A stretch of DNA of 13,282 nt from Zopfochytrium polystomum (taxonomy: Eukaryota; Chytridiomycota; Chytridiomycetes; Chytridiales; Chytridiaceae): positions 1 to 13,282 of the forward strand of contig JAIVFJ010000717.1 of the NCBI GenBank assembly GCA_025765615.1. The letters are read 5' to 3'. Position 1 is the first letter of the stretch. Each line of letters starts with the position of its first letter. Shown here piece after piece: positions 1 through 8,860 of this stretch. A program made the position numbers and the translations under genes. The notes beneath the pieces were generated by a model, which worked only from the letters and a program-made list of their open reading frames with translations, was not told where the DNA came from and made no database searches.

Positions 1-870
1 GGCTACTGGACGTTTAGCGAGGACGCAAACGTCTTCCCAGAAACGTATGACCAGAATCGGGCTGGGATGCTGCACATCTACAATCACATAAGCGAGACTC
101 TTGAACTCAAAATCAGTGGCATTACGTTTGTCTTTCAGGCACTTGAAGAACTCAGGAGGAAGATTGGACACATTGACGAAGCACAGGCGCGTGCAATGAT
201 TCGCAAGATTGCTGCCCTCAAGATTGAACTGGGGGGAAGATTGCTGATTTCAACCCATATTTGAGAAGCACTATAGAGACCTGGCCGAAGTCAGGAGCCT
301 TGCCCCCAGGGGTGTCTTAGGCAAAATCAACGAAATGCTAAAGTTTGAGTCAATGGTGGATCAACTGACAGAATGTTTAGAGGACGAAGAGTACTACTGG
401 CACATTACTGAGAACTATCTATCTCAAGTGGACAACAACACCATCACAGACATGACTGCCCTCTTTGCCTTCCTCAAGACTATGGAAGCCCGTAACAAAC
501 CTAGAGGACCAACTGTCGCACCACTAGTGGAGCCAGTCAATGATCGGCTTGCACTACTTAGCAATTTCCACAACCGCTGAGAGCAAAGGCGCTCCCACCA
601 GGTTGAGCAACACCCACCAAGCAGAGAAATCCATGGTGGGCGCTGCCATGGTTGGGGTGGCTGCGCTGGGCGACAGGGTAGAGAACGGCATGCAGAACGG
701 CATTCTGCGACATGGACACTACACCTCTCCCGAACTCAGAGGCGAGCAGAAAATCGAGCTGCACATGGCGGCGCTACACTCAGGATCAGCGACAAGGAGT
801 TGGAAATCGTGCTGGTCACCATTGTGGGAAGCGAACCACTTTGCAAAACACTGCATCATGAGGGAACGGG
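1..870 (+). pseudogene. gag: Gag region of element 1, broken, with eroded CCHC zinc knuckle
   Basis: Gag would form the virus-like particle and bind the element RNA. The reading frame is open from base 1 to the stop at 262-264, with a Trp and an ISE.L/I helix pattern typical of copia Gag (UBN2/RVT-gag type). It continues in another frame from about 270 to 580 through a helical region containing KINEMLKFES and TENYLSQVD. Around 810-855, Cys, His and Cys spaced as in a CX2CX4HX4C zinc knuckle are visible: a TGC at 810-812, a TGT at 823-825 in a shifted frame, then a CAC and TGC in the first frame. Two small indels would explain this. At least three frame changes separate these blocks, so no full Gag is made from this copy as written. 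The true start is upstream of the window. Confidence 0.7.
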
Positions 871-999
871 ACGAGCCAGTCGCACTTATCGCCAGCCACA
901 TCGCACCAGTGACGTGCCATCTATTGACGATAGCGAGACTGGCAGTAGCGACCCTGGGGAGTATTGTCGGAGTTTTAGTTGGCTCGAGGCACCCACCTC

Positions 1000-1395
1000 G
1001 GGCACGTCGAAAGCAGACCTCTAACTTCCAACCAGCACCTCATATCCCCAAACACCTTGCCCTTTCATCATCGTCGCCCACTATGTTTATGTTCAAGGAA
1101 TCACCCATCGTTGTCGACTCTGGCTGTGTCAAGACCATTCTCAAAGACGCTCACCTTTTCACAATCCTACACCGAACGCACCTCGTCTGTTGGAACCATT
1201 GACAAAGACTCCACCCCACTCAAAATCAAAGGCGTTGGACCAGCAGGAATCCCTCTTCCAAACAGTGTGGAGATTGTAATCAAGGAAGCCTGCTATGCTC
1301 CAAGCGCTCTTTACAGTCTCCTTGCCACGAACGACTTCAAGAAGATGGGAAGTTTTTCTTTTCTAAGTTTAAAGGCCGCCCTGGTGTTATCTTGA
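1000..1395 (+). pseudogene. Retropepsin-like aspartic protease region of element 1
   Basis: This would be the element's processing protease. The active-site signature is VVDSG, with the catalytic Asp codon at 1116-1118, followed by a Thr-Ile reminiscent of the DSGxxxxI pattern of copia proteases. The frame then changes near 1170. In the new frame a VGTIDKDS / IKGVGPAGI stretch corresponds to the flap and following strands, and ACYAPSALYSLLA corresponds to the conserved region before GAG-pre-integrase, where copia proteins usually read something like VPxLxxNLLS. The frame breaks again near 1395. It is decayed as written and assigned by motif order only. Confidence 0.65.
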
Positions 1396-2813
1396 AACTA
1401 GTGAACTCCCCCATTGGCTGATGTGTCAAACGCTCAGGACTTCACTTCCTCGTCACCAAGAATTCAAAGCTTCATAGACTCAGTCACACAGCTGCAGCTA
1501 CCATTGCAATGGTTCATCAGGAGACCTTTCCATCACCTGAAGGCCCATCACCAGTCGCTATCAAGGCAGAACAACTTTGCATCACTGAGGTTGAGCAGCT
1601 GCATTGCGCACTGGGTCATGTCAGCTTCCAGCGCCTAGGCTACATGCTTCACCACCGAACGACAGCAGACCTTCCACCGCTCAACACCTCTCACGTCCCC
1701 AAGTGCGAGATCTGTGTTGCAGCCAAGATGCGCCAGAAGAATTTCACAGCCCGTCCTGATGAGCCAATTCCCTTCGCACACACCCTCAACGTTGATGTCA
1801 ATTCAATCCCCATCACCTCCTTTGACAGCTGCAACTACGCAGTCACTGTTGTTTGCAAGAGCACCCGCTATTCATGGAATGAGCCCATCCCCCGAAGAGC
1901 GACGCCTTACCATTCCTTATTAAGTTAATCCTTTTCCTTGAGAAAACTGAGGGACGAAAAATCCAGATCATCCGCCTGGATTGAGGAAAAGAAAAACTTC
2001 AACCAGACGTTCAAGTCCTTCTGCGATTTGCGTGGCATTCAGCTCAAACCTTTGCCATCGCAAACGCCACATCCAGATTGTGACAGATATGACTCGCTCT
2101 CTTCTCCTTGGTGCTCCCAATGTTCCCCTCACCTTTTGGAGCTATGCGTATAGACAAGCCTCTCAGATCAAGAACTGCCTCCAAATGTACAGCGAGGCAT
2201 CTTCTCACCACACAAGGGCCGGCACCACATACCTCCACAAGTTAGCCACTTTCGAACTTTTGGTTCCAAGTGCTTCTACTGGGTCAGCCCAACTCTTCGC
2301 AAGAAACTTGACCCCAAGGGCCGTCCAGCTGTCTACCTCGGCTCTGTTTCACAATCAGTTTTGGTGTTGTGGGAGCTCCAAGAGCAGCGCATCATCTACC
2401 AGCGCTACCACGACATCGTCTTCTTTGAAGACAAGTTCCCTCCTTTTACTGGGGTTCACGCTGTGAGGAGGGGGATTGAGAGCATCAGCGTTAACCTCCC
2501 ACCACTTTCAGACCTCAGTCACCCAGCATGTGAAAAGGCAGTCCAATCAGTCATTCATGCAGAGCAGATTCTCCAGCAGGCACTGCAGCAAAAAGTGCAG
2601 AAGCAGCAGCAGAAGGTGGGGCACGGCAAAGCACAGACAGTGCCAACACCGAAGAAGCGGGGGTGACCACCAAAGTCGTCACTAGCTCCACAACAACCAC
2701 CACCACAAACTGCATCACCAGAAACAGTAGTGGCCCCCAGCATTGACCCTGACCTACCACCACCAAAGAAGAAACGTGGACGACCAAGAAAGAACCCAAC
2801 CAACAACCAACTG
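1396..2813 (+). pseudogene. GAG-pre-integrase and integrase of element 1, catalytic core disrupted, AT-hook tail
   Basis: Integrase would insert the cDNA into the host chromosome. The HHCC zinc-binding part is intact: His at 1602-1604 and 1617-1619, Cys at 1704-1706 and 1713-1715. The first catalytic Asp lies in LNVDVNSIP (codon 1794-1796). After a frame change near 1885 comes KSDALPFLIK, then IIRLD-stop-GKE, the LRxDxGxE motif holding the second Asp, with a TGA at 1982-1984. Near 2075 the sequence runs from SQTPH almost directly to the region before DMTRSLLLG, so the block that should carry NGxxER with the catalytic Glu is missing. The C-terminal part (2361-2813) reads in one frame apart from a TGA at 2664-2666 and ends in a Gln-rich stretch and two AT-hook-like motifs. 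It cannot be active as written. Confidence 0.8.
2652..2792 (+). other. Two AT-hook-like motifs in the integrase C-terminal tail
   Basis: At 2766-2792 the sequence encodes KKKRGRPRK, a textbook AT-hook with the GRP core. At 2652-2675 it encodes KKRG-stop-PPK, which would be a second AT-hook if the TGA at 2664-2666 were the CGA Arg codon. Both are in the same frame as the integrase C-terminus and lie just before the intron donor. AT-hooks bind the minor groove of AT-rich DNA, and the basic run could also act as a nuclear import signal. Confidence 0.7.
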
Positions 2814-2929
2814 GTGAGTAACCCTGAGATTCACCATACTAACAAACAATTCTCTATACCCTTTACCTCTTCAAAACACATCAAAACAATTAACACAACC
2901 TCATCCCACCAAAACCATCACACATGCAG
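2814..2929 (+). other. Putative spliceosomal intron inside pol of element 1
   Basis: The 116-nt segment starts GTGAGTA, has a perfect TACTAAC branch sequence at 2837-2843 and ends in ATGCAG. The upstream frame ends at a codon boundary (2811-2813) and the RT frame resumes at a codon boundary (2930), so splicing is phase 0 and fuses integrase tail to RT. Without splicing the upstream frame stays open through the segment and meets TAG at 2937-2939, just past the acceptor. The segment is C/A/T-rich and unlike coding sequence. Its splice signals match those of the introns in the two host genes here. No transcript evidence is available. Confidence 0.7.
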
Positions 2930-5068
2930 GGAGCCATAGCACAGGGCACCACTGGTGTGGTTGGGGACCGTCCTTCCAGCGGCGCTAGGGGCGGTGGGCC
3001 CAGTGGCTTTGTAGACGTGGCATCTCAGTCCAGCGCAGAGGTTCCGGTGGCCGTGGATGGTGAGAGCCCCGTGGGGTGGGGCTCTGCGCCCATGCAAGCC
3101 TGGGACACTCACATTGCTAGGGGTGGAGGGCCCAGTGATGCGGCGGAACCAGCCATGCCAAGTGACCCACCTGCTGCTGAGAGTGCTCCTGACGTGCCAG
3201 ATGCGTTATTTGTGTGCGGACCATATGAGGACTCTGACGACAACGACGATGAATCTGTGTACATGTCAGACTCAGACGACGAAGACAGACCACTCTTCGC
3301 TTTCAATGTCAACTCCAACACAGTTCGAGTGTCACCTGACACATACAAGGATCCGCTGACGCACGAGGAGGCCATGGCTTCACCCTTTGCCAAAGAGTGG
3401 AGAGAGGCTGAAGAGTACGAACTGAGCATGCTCCGCAGCATGGGCGTATTCATCGAAGCCACAGCTCCACCCAACACAAACATTGTGAGTTGCAAGTGGG
3501 TATACAAGCTGAAGTTCAAACCCGACGGCACCATCGAACGATTTCGTGCGAGACTTGTTGCTCGTGGTTTCACGCAGCAGCCCGGCGTTGACTTCACTCT
3601 GACATACTCGCCGGTAATTCGAGGTAACACTCTCCGATGGATGATTGCCCTCAGCACCCTGTATGGCTGGGACATGGAGATGATTGACATCTCCTCAGCC
3701 TACCTGTACGGAATACTCGATGTCACCATCTTCATGGCGCCGCCATCTGGTGTACCAATCCTCCCTGGAATGGTTTGGTTACTCTGGAAGGGATTGTACG
3801 GGCTGAAGCAATCAGGTTGGACTTGGTACCTGCGCCTTGCAGCACACCTACGGCCAAAGGGATTCCAGCAGAGTCAGGCGGACCCATGCTTGTTCTGGCG
3901 GCAGAACCAGCATGGAATTTGCTTCATCCTCACCCATGTTGATGACCTCCCCTTGTTCGGTCACACTGCTGCTATCAAGGATGCGATTGCTGACCTCAAG
4001 GGGGAGTTCAAGCTTTGGGAGCTTGGGAAGCTCACCTACGTTCTCTCAATGGAAGTTATCTGTGATTCAAACTTCACAATCATTCACCAAGCTAACTTCA
4101 TCCGAAACTTCCTATCTCGCTTTGAGGCTGAACACGGCGCTGTGAGGCCTCGAGGCGCACCACTTAAGACTACCTCCAAGCTCACCCCTCGCGTGCCAGA
4201 ATACACCAACCCTGACGAAGAGTGTGTCAACAGCACTGAGTATCTCTGTGTGATTGGCAGCCTCAACTACGCAGCGACATCAACCAGACCAGACCTTCCA
4301 CTCAGTGTCAGTCTACTTGGCTCCTTTGCCCAGGATCCATGCAGACGGAATTGGCGTGAGCTGTTGGATGTTGTTGGGTATGTCAAGGCCACTGCCACAG
4401 TTGGACTTCCCTACAGTGCAGACAACAACCCTCAACCTGTCAGATACGCGGATGCATCATTCAACTCCCGCCATGACTCTCGCTCGCAGATAGCATACCT
4501 CGTGCTGCTAGCAGGGGGAGCAATTGGGTGGAAGTCGACGCGTTCGTCAACAATCCCCACATCATCAACAGCAGCAGAGTATATTGCCCTCAGTGAACTT
4601 GGTCGGGAGCTTGAGGCTATCAACAACCTTCACCTCTCAGTCAAGATGCCCCTCAAGCTACCACTGACTGCTTATGAGGACAACACACCAACAATCCACA
4701 TGACAGTGAACAATCTTCGTAGAGACCGCTCCAAGCACATTCGACTTCGCTACCACCACATCCGGTCGCTTGTTGAGGAAGGTCTCGTGCAGGTTGATCA
4801 CGTCCCCTCCTTTGATCAGCTTGCTGATCTCCTCACCAAGCCACATGGACACGACATGGTTTTCGAAGGCCAAATACTACTTGGACTTGTTGACTCAAGC
4901 AAGGGACCAGCCGAACATAACAAGTTGATTGAGCATGTACAAACAATTAGGACAAAACACCACGAAGATCACTTCCTTCAGAAACAGACCAAGGACAAGG
5001 AGAAGAATGCAGCGCATGGCGCCGCAAGGAGGGCGCGCATGGCGCGCAAGGGTAAAGTAGTGGGTTAG
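2930..5068 (+). CDS. Reverse transcriptase-RNase H part of copia pol (element 1), open for 713 codons
   Basis: RT copies element RNA into DNA and RNase H degrades the RNA strand. An ATG at 2924 opens the frame, but 2924-2929 is more likely the end of an intron, so real coding probably starts at 2930 as an exon. Residue numbers count from that ATG. Residues 1-140 are Gly/Pro- and then Asp/Ser-rich linker. RVT_2 starts near 159 (EWREAEEYE) and contains CKWVYKLK, RARLVARGFTQQ, the first catalytic Asp in IDISSAYLYG (255) and LYGLKQSGW. The YVDD box reads HVDD (338-341), with both Asps kept and Tyr replaced by His. RNase H shows RYADAS (Asp 510), AAEYIALSE (Glu 552), YEDN (Asp 586) and the terminal ADLLTKP (Asp 635). 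A basic tail follows. Length is normal for the domains and no stop interrupts it. The His substitution makes catalytic activity doubtful. Confidence 0.92.
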   Translation, partial: GAIAQGTTGVVGDRPSSGARGGGPSGFVDVASQSSAEVPVAVDGESPVGWGSAPMQAWDTHIARGGGPSDAAEPAMPSDPPAAESAPDVPDALFVCGPYEDSDDNDDESVYMSDSDDEDRPLFAFNVNSNTVRVSPDTYKDPLTHEEAMASPFAKEWREAEEYELSMLRSMGVFIEATAPPNTNIVSCKWVYKLKFKPDGTIERFRARLVARGFTQQPGVDFTLTYSPVIRGNTLRWMIALSTLYGWDMEMIDISSAYLYGILDVTIFMAPPSGVPILPGMVWLLWKGLYGLKQSGWTWYLRLAAHLRPKGFQQSQADPCLFWRQNQHGICFILTHVDDLPLFGHTAAIKDAIADLKGEFKLWELGKLTYVLSMEVICDSNFTIIHQANFIRNFLSRFEAEHGAVRPRGAPLKTTSKLTPRVPEYTNPDEECVNSTEYLCVIGSLNYAATSTRPDLPLSVSLLGSFAQDPCRRNWRELLDVVGYVKATATVGLPYSADNNPQPVRYADASFNSRHDSRSQIAYLVLLAGGAIGWKSTRSSTIPTSSTAAEYIALSELGRELEAINNLHLSVKMPLKLPLTAYEDNTPTIHMTVNNLRRDRSKHIRLRYHHIRSLVEEGLVQVDHVPSFDQLADLLTKPHGHDMVFEGQILLGLVDSSKGPAEHNKLIEHVQTIRTKHHEDHFLQKQTKDKEKNAAHGAARRARMARKGKVVG
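2984..3137 (+). repeat. 22-bp direct repeat pair in the pol linker
   Basis: The 22-bp segments at 2984-3005 and 3116-3137 differ at two positions and both encode a short RGGGPS motif. They lie in the low-complexity linker between the intron and RT. This suggests a local duplication, or a linker free to vary. Confidence 0.6.
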
Positions 5069-5317
5069 GCCCCAGGGTGGGGCACTGGTTAGATTTTCCT
5101 TCTTTCATTTTGCCGTTTTGGGCACCCTTTTGTTATCCCTACCTTTTTGCAGTACTCTCCTCAGCAGTGCCTTCCTGATACGTTTCCTTTCCTTACCCTG
5201 CTACAGTTTTCCCAGATCAGTCAATTGGTTTGGGTTTTTCACCCAGGCAGTGGCATTTTAAATTCTCTCACTCAGTTTCTTTCTTTGAAGTAATTTTGCA
5301 TTTAAAGGCGCTCGCGC
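5069..5317 (+). other. 3' untranslated region of element 1
   Basis: This T-rich, non-coding stretch lies between the pol stop and the polypurine tract. I see no open frame or other structure in it. Its position is normal for a copia 3' untranslated segment. Confidence 0.6.
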
Positions 5318-5326
5318 AAGGGGGAG
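5318..5326 (+). other. Polypurine tract of element 1
   Basis: AAGGGGGAG lies directly before the TGTTGGA LTR start. This is the expected place and composition of the plus-strand DNA primer site of an LTR retrotransposon. Confidence 0.8.
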
Positions 5327-5660
5327 TGTTGGAATATGCCCTCGCAAGAGAAAAATGGAAGAATCAACAAAAAAAAACCTGACTTGTCACGCCCTTTCCC
5401 GAGCCGCGTCGCCCTCTCGCCTGCTCCTGCGATCACTCTCGAGGCCAAATCTCAACACCGGTCCAATTGGATCGTGGGTGGCAGTGGGTGGTGAAGAAAA
5501 TATTTTTGATATTGTCGAATTTGACAAGGAACCAGCAAGTGGCAACCAGCAATCCGCAGGTTTTTTTTTTGCCGGTCGTTGTCGGTCCCCCGCAATTAGT
5601 GGAGACGGACCAGCAAGGACTGGCGCAGGTCCTTTCTGAAAAAATTCAATGGGAAGGATT
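5327..5660 (+). repeat. 3' LTR of element 1 (right border uncertain)
   Basis: It begins TGTTGGAATATG immediately after the polypurine tract. It contains A-rich and T-rich runs and no credible gene. The right end cannot be set because the 5' LTR lies outside the window. I stop it where similarity to the LTR of the minus-strand element begins, near 5660. It may be cut short there by the insertion or truncation of element 2. Confidence 0.6.
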
Positions 5661-5664
5661 GTCT

Positions 5665-5873
5665 ATGGGTCGTGCTGCTGTGGAGATGGAGGTTGTGCAC
5701 TACGTGTTGGTGGTGGGAGGTTGATCTTGGCTTCTGTCAGTCTTGTGTTTGTCTTTATACAAAACTGTTACAAGGACCATCACTTGCAACATGCTGCAAG
5801 TCATCCTTGCAGAGCAGTATCAGTATCAAAGCTCCTGTACACACTACTTACACCAAAAGACCCAAAACTAACA
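5665..5873 (-). repeat. 3' LTR of element 2
   Basis: On the minus strand it starts TGTTAG directly after a G-rich polypurine tract. Its part at 5715-5837 is nearly identical to 7387-7508 in the same orientation. The outer end near 5665 is a guess, based on where the repeat resemblance fades. Confidence 0.6.
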
Positions 5874-5885
5874 CTCCCCCCTAAG
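5874..5885 (-). other. Polypurine tract of element 2
   Basis: On the minus strand CTTAGGGGGGAG directly precedes the TGTTAG start of the LTR. Confidence 0.75.
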
Positions 5886-6023
5886 CTGTGGGCAGGAGCA
5901 AAGGCCAGCATGGAGGAAAACCTTAAGCCATAGTCAACTTAAGGAAACCGTACACCAGAGAAAGAAGAATCACAAACACGTATCACTGGCCATCAGATGG
6001 CAGAACAGAAAGGACAGACTGCA

Positions 6024-7320
6024 CTAACAAGAAGTGGATGAGGTCACATATTGAACTTCAGAGGTAAAAGAAAATGAGTCAAGGTAATGAAAAGGAACAA
6101 AGAAGAAAACAACTTCACAGATAAGAAAAAATGAATCAGAGTAAAGAGAAGAACAAAGGCCAATGCGACTTAAATGGTATTCACTGAGAGCAGCTGAGAG
6201 AGATTTCGTCATATAGTCTGCAGGCTGTTCTCCTCCAGCAATCCATTCAAGCCATACTACTTTTTGTTCCACGAGTTCTTGAATATAATGATACTTTACC
6301 ATGATATGCTTTGACCGATTGGTATAAAGATCATTTGAACTGAGGTTGATCACACCGCTGTTGTCAGTGTAGATGACAAGAGGAGTTGGAGACGGAAGTT
6401 GAAGTGCTGAGTAGAGTTTGGATAGTGCCTTAAGTTCTTGTCCCAGTTCAGACACAGCTACATATTCAGCTTCCTGTGGTGACAGCATGCCAGTGCTGCT
6501 CCAAACAGATGTCCAACTAATAGCTGTTCCTCCAAATAGAACATAGAAGCCAAGCCTTGAGATATTCAAGAACCCAAATCAGGATGTTCATGTGTTGCTC
6601 GCTGGGATCCTTGCTGAAGGCACCAAGGTATGAAACTGCTGGGGCAAGGTCTGCTCGAGTGTGTGTTGCAAGGTAGTTGATGCTGCCAAGGATTGCCTGG
6701 TACAGTCTCTGGTCTGCAGCTGCTTTGTCGATCCCACATGGCTGAAGATTGAGAACTACTGGGAAGGGCAGTTACTGAAGTGCGGTTGTTGATAGTGTTG
6801 GCATGGCGTTGAAGTAACTCCTTGATATAGGCTTTCTGGTGCAAGAAGATTCTGTTGTGGCGGTGTTCCAGTTGCATATTGAGGATAATTTTGATTGTTC
6901 CTCTATTGTGGAGCTTGTAACAAGATTTTAGCAGTGTGATGGCAGAGGTGATCTCCCCAGAACCCCCAAAGAAACAAATATCATCAACATAGATGGCAAT
7001 GAAAATGACTTTTCCATCCACTTGACAGAAGAGGATACAGGGGTCTCCTGTGCTTTGCTGATATCCATTCGACTTCAGGTGGCCAATCAGTTCTTGATAC
7101 CAACACCACCCAGCTTGCTTGATACCATTAAAAGCTCTCTTCAGTAGCCAGACTTTGCCATCGCTGCAGTAGCTGTCTGGCTGCTCCATGTAAATGGGCA
7201 CATCAAGCATGCTGTTTAGGTACACGTTGCTGATGTCAACAATGGCAGTGTGCAAGTTGTTTGCAGCTGCCATGGCAATGAGCCAACGAAGACTATTGAT
7301 TCGTGAAAGAATTCGCTGTG
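6024..7320 (-). pseudogene. RT-RNase H remnant of element 2
   Basis: On the minus strand the sequence enters RT at RINSLRWLIA, just before the first catalytic Asp in IVDISNVYLNS (codon at 7237-7235). It continues through FNGIKQAGWCWY to an intact YVDD box (6991-6980). Near 6735 the frame changes: conserved AILGSINYLATHTRADLAP and YLGAFSKDPS then read in a second frame. Near 6565 that frame is joined to RNase H at SRLGFYVLFGG. About 50-60 residues normally found between these points are missing, including the first RNase H Asp. The remainder has EAEYVAVSE, YTDNSG and the terminal ADYMTKSL. The upstream end is truncated against an LTR-like repeat. It is a dead copy. Confidence 0.88.
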
Positions 7321-7340
7321 TTGGCTGATTGATGGATTGG

Positions 7341-7508
7341 GCTGCTGTGGTGATGGGTGGAGTACACTACTGAAGGTGGTGGTGATGGGAGGTTGATCTT
7401 GGCTTCTGTCAGTCTTGTGTTTGTCTTTACACAAAACTGTTACAAGGACCATCACTTGCAAAATGCTGCAAGTCATCCTTGCAGAGCAGTATCAGGTCAA
7501 AGCTCCTG
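7341..7508 (-). repeat. Second LTR-like copy flanking element 2
   Basis: Bases 7387-7508 match 5715-5837 with about four differences (two substitutions plus a small indel with a change). The resemblance continues in weaker form down to about 7341, including a shared GCTGCTGTGG. By position this is the 5' LTR of element 2, but beyond 7508 it does not match the start of the 3' LTR, and no TGTTAG start is seen. Confidence 0.65.
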
Positions 7509-8750
7509 CACATGGATTTGAAGGGACTCTGTATTGGTGCCAAAGGACAGAAATCAGATTGAAGAAAAAAGGAAAAAGCGAAATGGCCCAAAAACAGAGA
7601 GAGAGAAAATTGACAAGTCAACCCCCCCTGACTTGGAGCATCCACCACAAATGCTCTAAGTCCCCCTAACCTATGCGTGTATGTACAAGTGCCGAAAATA
7701 AATAATAAATTAGGCAGGCTTGGGGTACAGCTTGTCAGGCACCCCATCCCTAGGCAGTCAGGCAGTCTCCGTTAGTCACCAAAAAAGAAAATATGTTGAG
7801 AAAACCCTGGCGCAATGGAAACTGTTAAGACAAAAGAAGTAAAAGCAGGCCCAATAATAAAGACAGGTTAGCTGCAAATACACTTTGATAACGCCTTGGA
7901 AACTAAAGAACTGGGAGCAATAATAGGGGTCCCGATCCTTGTGGTTTTATGACAGGTACACTTGTTTTTGCGAATAAAATCCCTTGACTTTATCACTGAG
8001 ACCTTGGTGTTGTCTCACACTTTCCGTTGATTGTAATGATGGACGGCATAAGAGCAGCATCCTTCATCCATGCAGTCACATGAACGAGGCATACCCATTT
8101 CAGTAGCAGTGTTGTTGCATCCCATGGAATGCACAAGCTGCGCAGTGCGCAGTTTGAAGGTGAGATCAAATTGGCTTCTCTGTGTGACAGGCATGCAATT
8201 GTGGCGAGAGCAGGAGGATGTGATTCTGCCCATATACTGAACAACAGTGACTACTATGGTCTTGCAAAATTATGGGGGAGGAAGAACGGGGAAGGGAAGG
8301 AAACCTCACCCCAGCTTGGCATACACACTGGCCTGGGGAAATCATACCTCAACTAGCTTGGTCTGGCAGCACTGGCCTGTGGATGTCAGGCAGAACTGAC
8401 TGGTTAGCAGCAAGAGGCACAAGACAGACCCGAACCTATTGTGACTGTCAGTCATCGTGAGAGCCCATGGGAGAGCAAGCCACTGCCAATGCAGACCTGG
8501 GCGCTGGATTGCGCTGATGACAAATACTCCAAGTATTTAGTGGAAAAGAAACCTGGTGTTAACAGTTTTCCTCCTCCTCTGCTCAAGCAGATAATAAAGG
8601 AGAGGTTTTTACCCTGTGCCGTCACGCTTGCCTAGCAACTATTACAGCGTGCATATCATCATTATGTATCAATTATTCATAACAGAGTTTTCTTCTTTCT
8701 CTCCAAGTTGGGGAGAAGGACCACCCACAAACACACATCTCCACTTCATT

Positions 8751-8785
8751 CACTCCTTCCACTCACTCCTTCCACTCACTCACTC
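8751..8785. repeat. 13-bp tandem repeat with CACT units
   Basis: CACTCCTTCCACT occurs at 8751-8763 and again at 8764-8776, followed by more CACT units. It is a simple minisatellite. Confidence 0.7.
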
Positions 8786-8860
8786 AGAGTATACTGTTAA
8801 AGGGGAAGAAACACCAAGGAGGAAAGAAAAGGATTGGTTGCTACCAAGGTAGGATTTATT

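Larger units (their letters stand above)
1..5660 (+). mobile_element. Ty1/copia LTR retrotransposon, element 1 (5' end outside window)
   Basis: The domain order is Gag, zinc knuckle, aspartic protease, GAG-pre-integrase, integrase, reverse transcriptase, RNase H. Integrase ahead of RT is diagnostic of Ty1/copia. The order is followed by a polypurine tract (5318-5326) and an LTR starting TGTTGGA (5327). The 5' LTR and primer-binding site would lie before base 1. The 5' half is broken by several frame changes and two in-frame TGA codons. The RT-RNase H half is open. The right border is not fixed, because the other copy of the LTR is not in the window and a second element begins near 5660. The copy cannot be autonomous as written: the integrase has lost part of its catalytic core. 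Confidence 0.9.
5661..7510 (-). mobile_element. Ty1/copia remnant, element 2, minus strand, internally deleted
   Basis: Read on the minus strand, an LTR-like repeat (7341-7508) leads straight into the middle of RT, then RNase H, a polypurine tract (5885-5874) and a second LTR copy (5873 downward). Gag, protease and integrase are absent. The protein sequence differs clearly from element 1 and the base composition is more AT-rich, so this is another copia family. The outer borders are inferred from where the two LTR-like copies stop resembling each other, and no target-site duplication was found. Confidence 0.8.

Noticed and set aside
2924..2929. ATG at 2924 as true start of an independent RT gene.
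   Set aside because: The ATG is part of the ATGCAG acceptor of a well-formed intron whose phases match. Copia RT is normally part of one polyprotein. It remains a fallback if no splicing is found.
5355..5933. Several overlapping open frames of 70-94 codons between the two retroelements.
   Set aside because: They lie in LTR sequence and cross LTR borders. No domain is visible.
8129..8356. A 75-codon open frame with Cys and His residues.
   Set aside because: I see no domain, no coding-like composition and no neighbour to support it. Related readings on the other strand are equally open.
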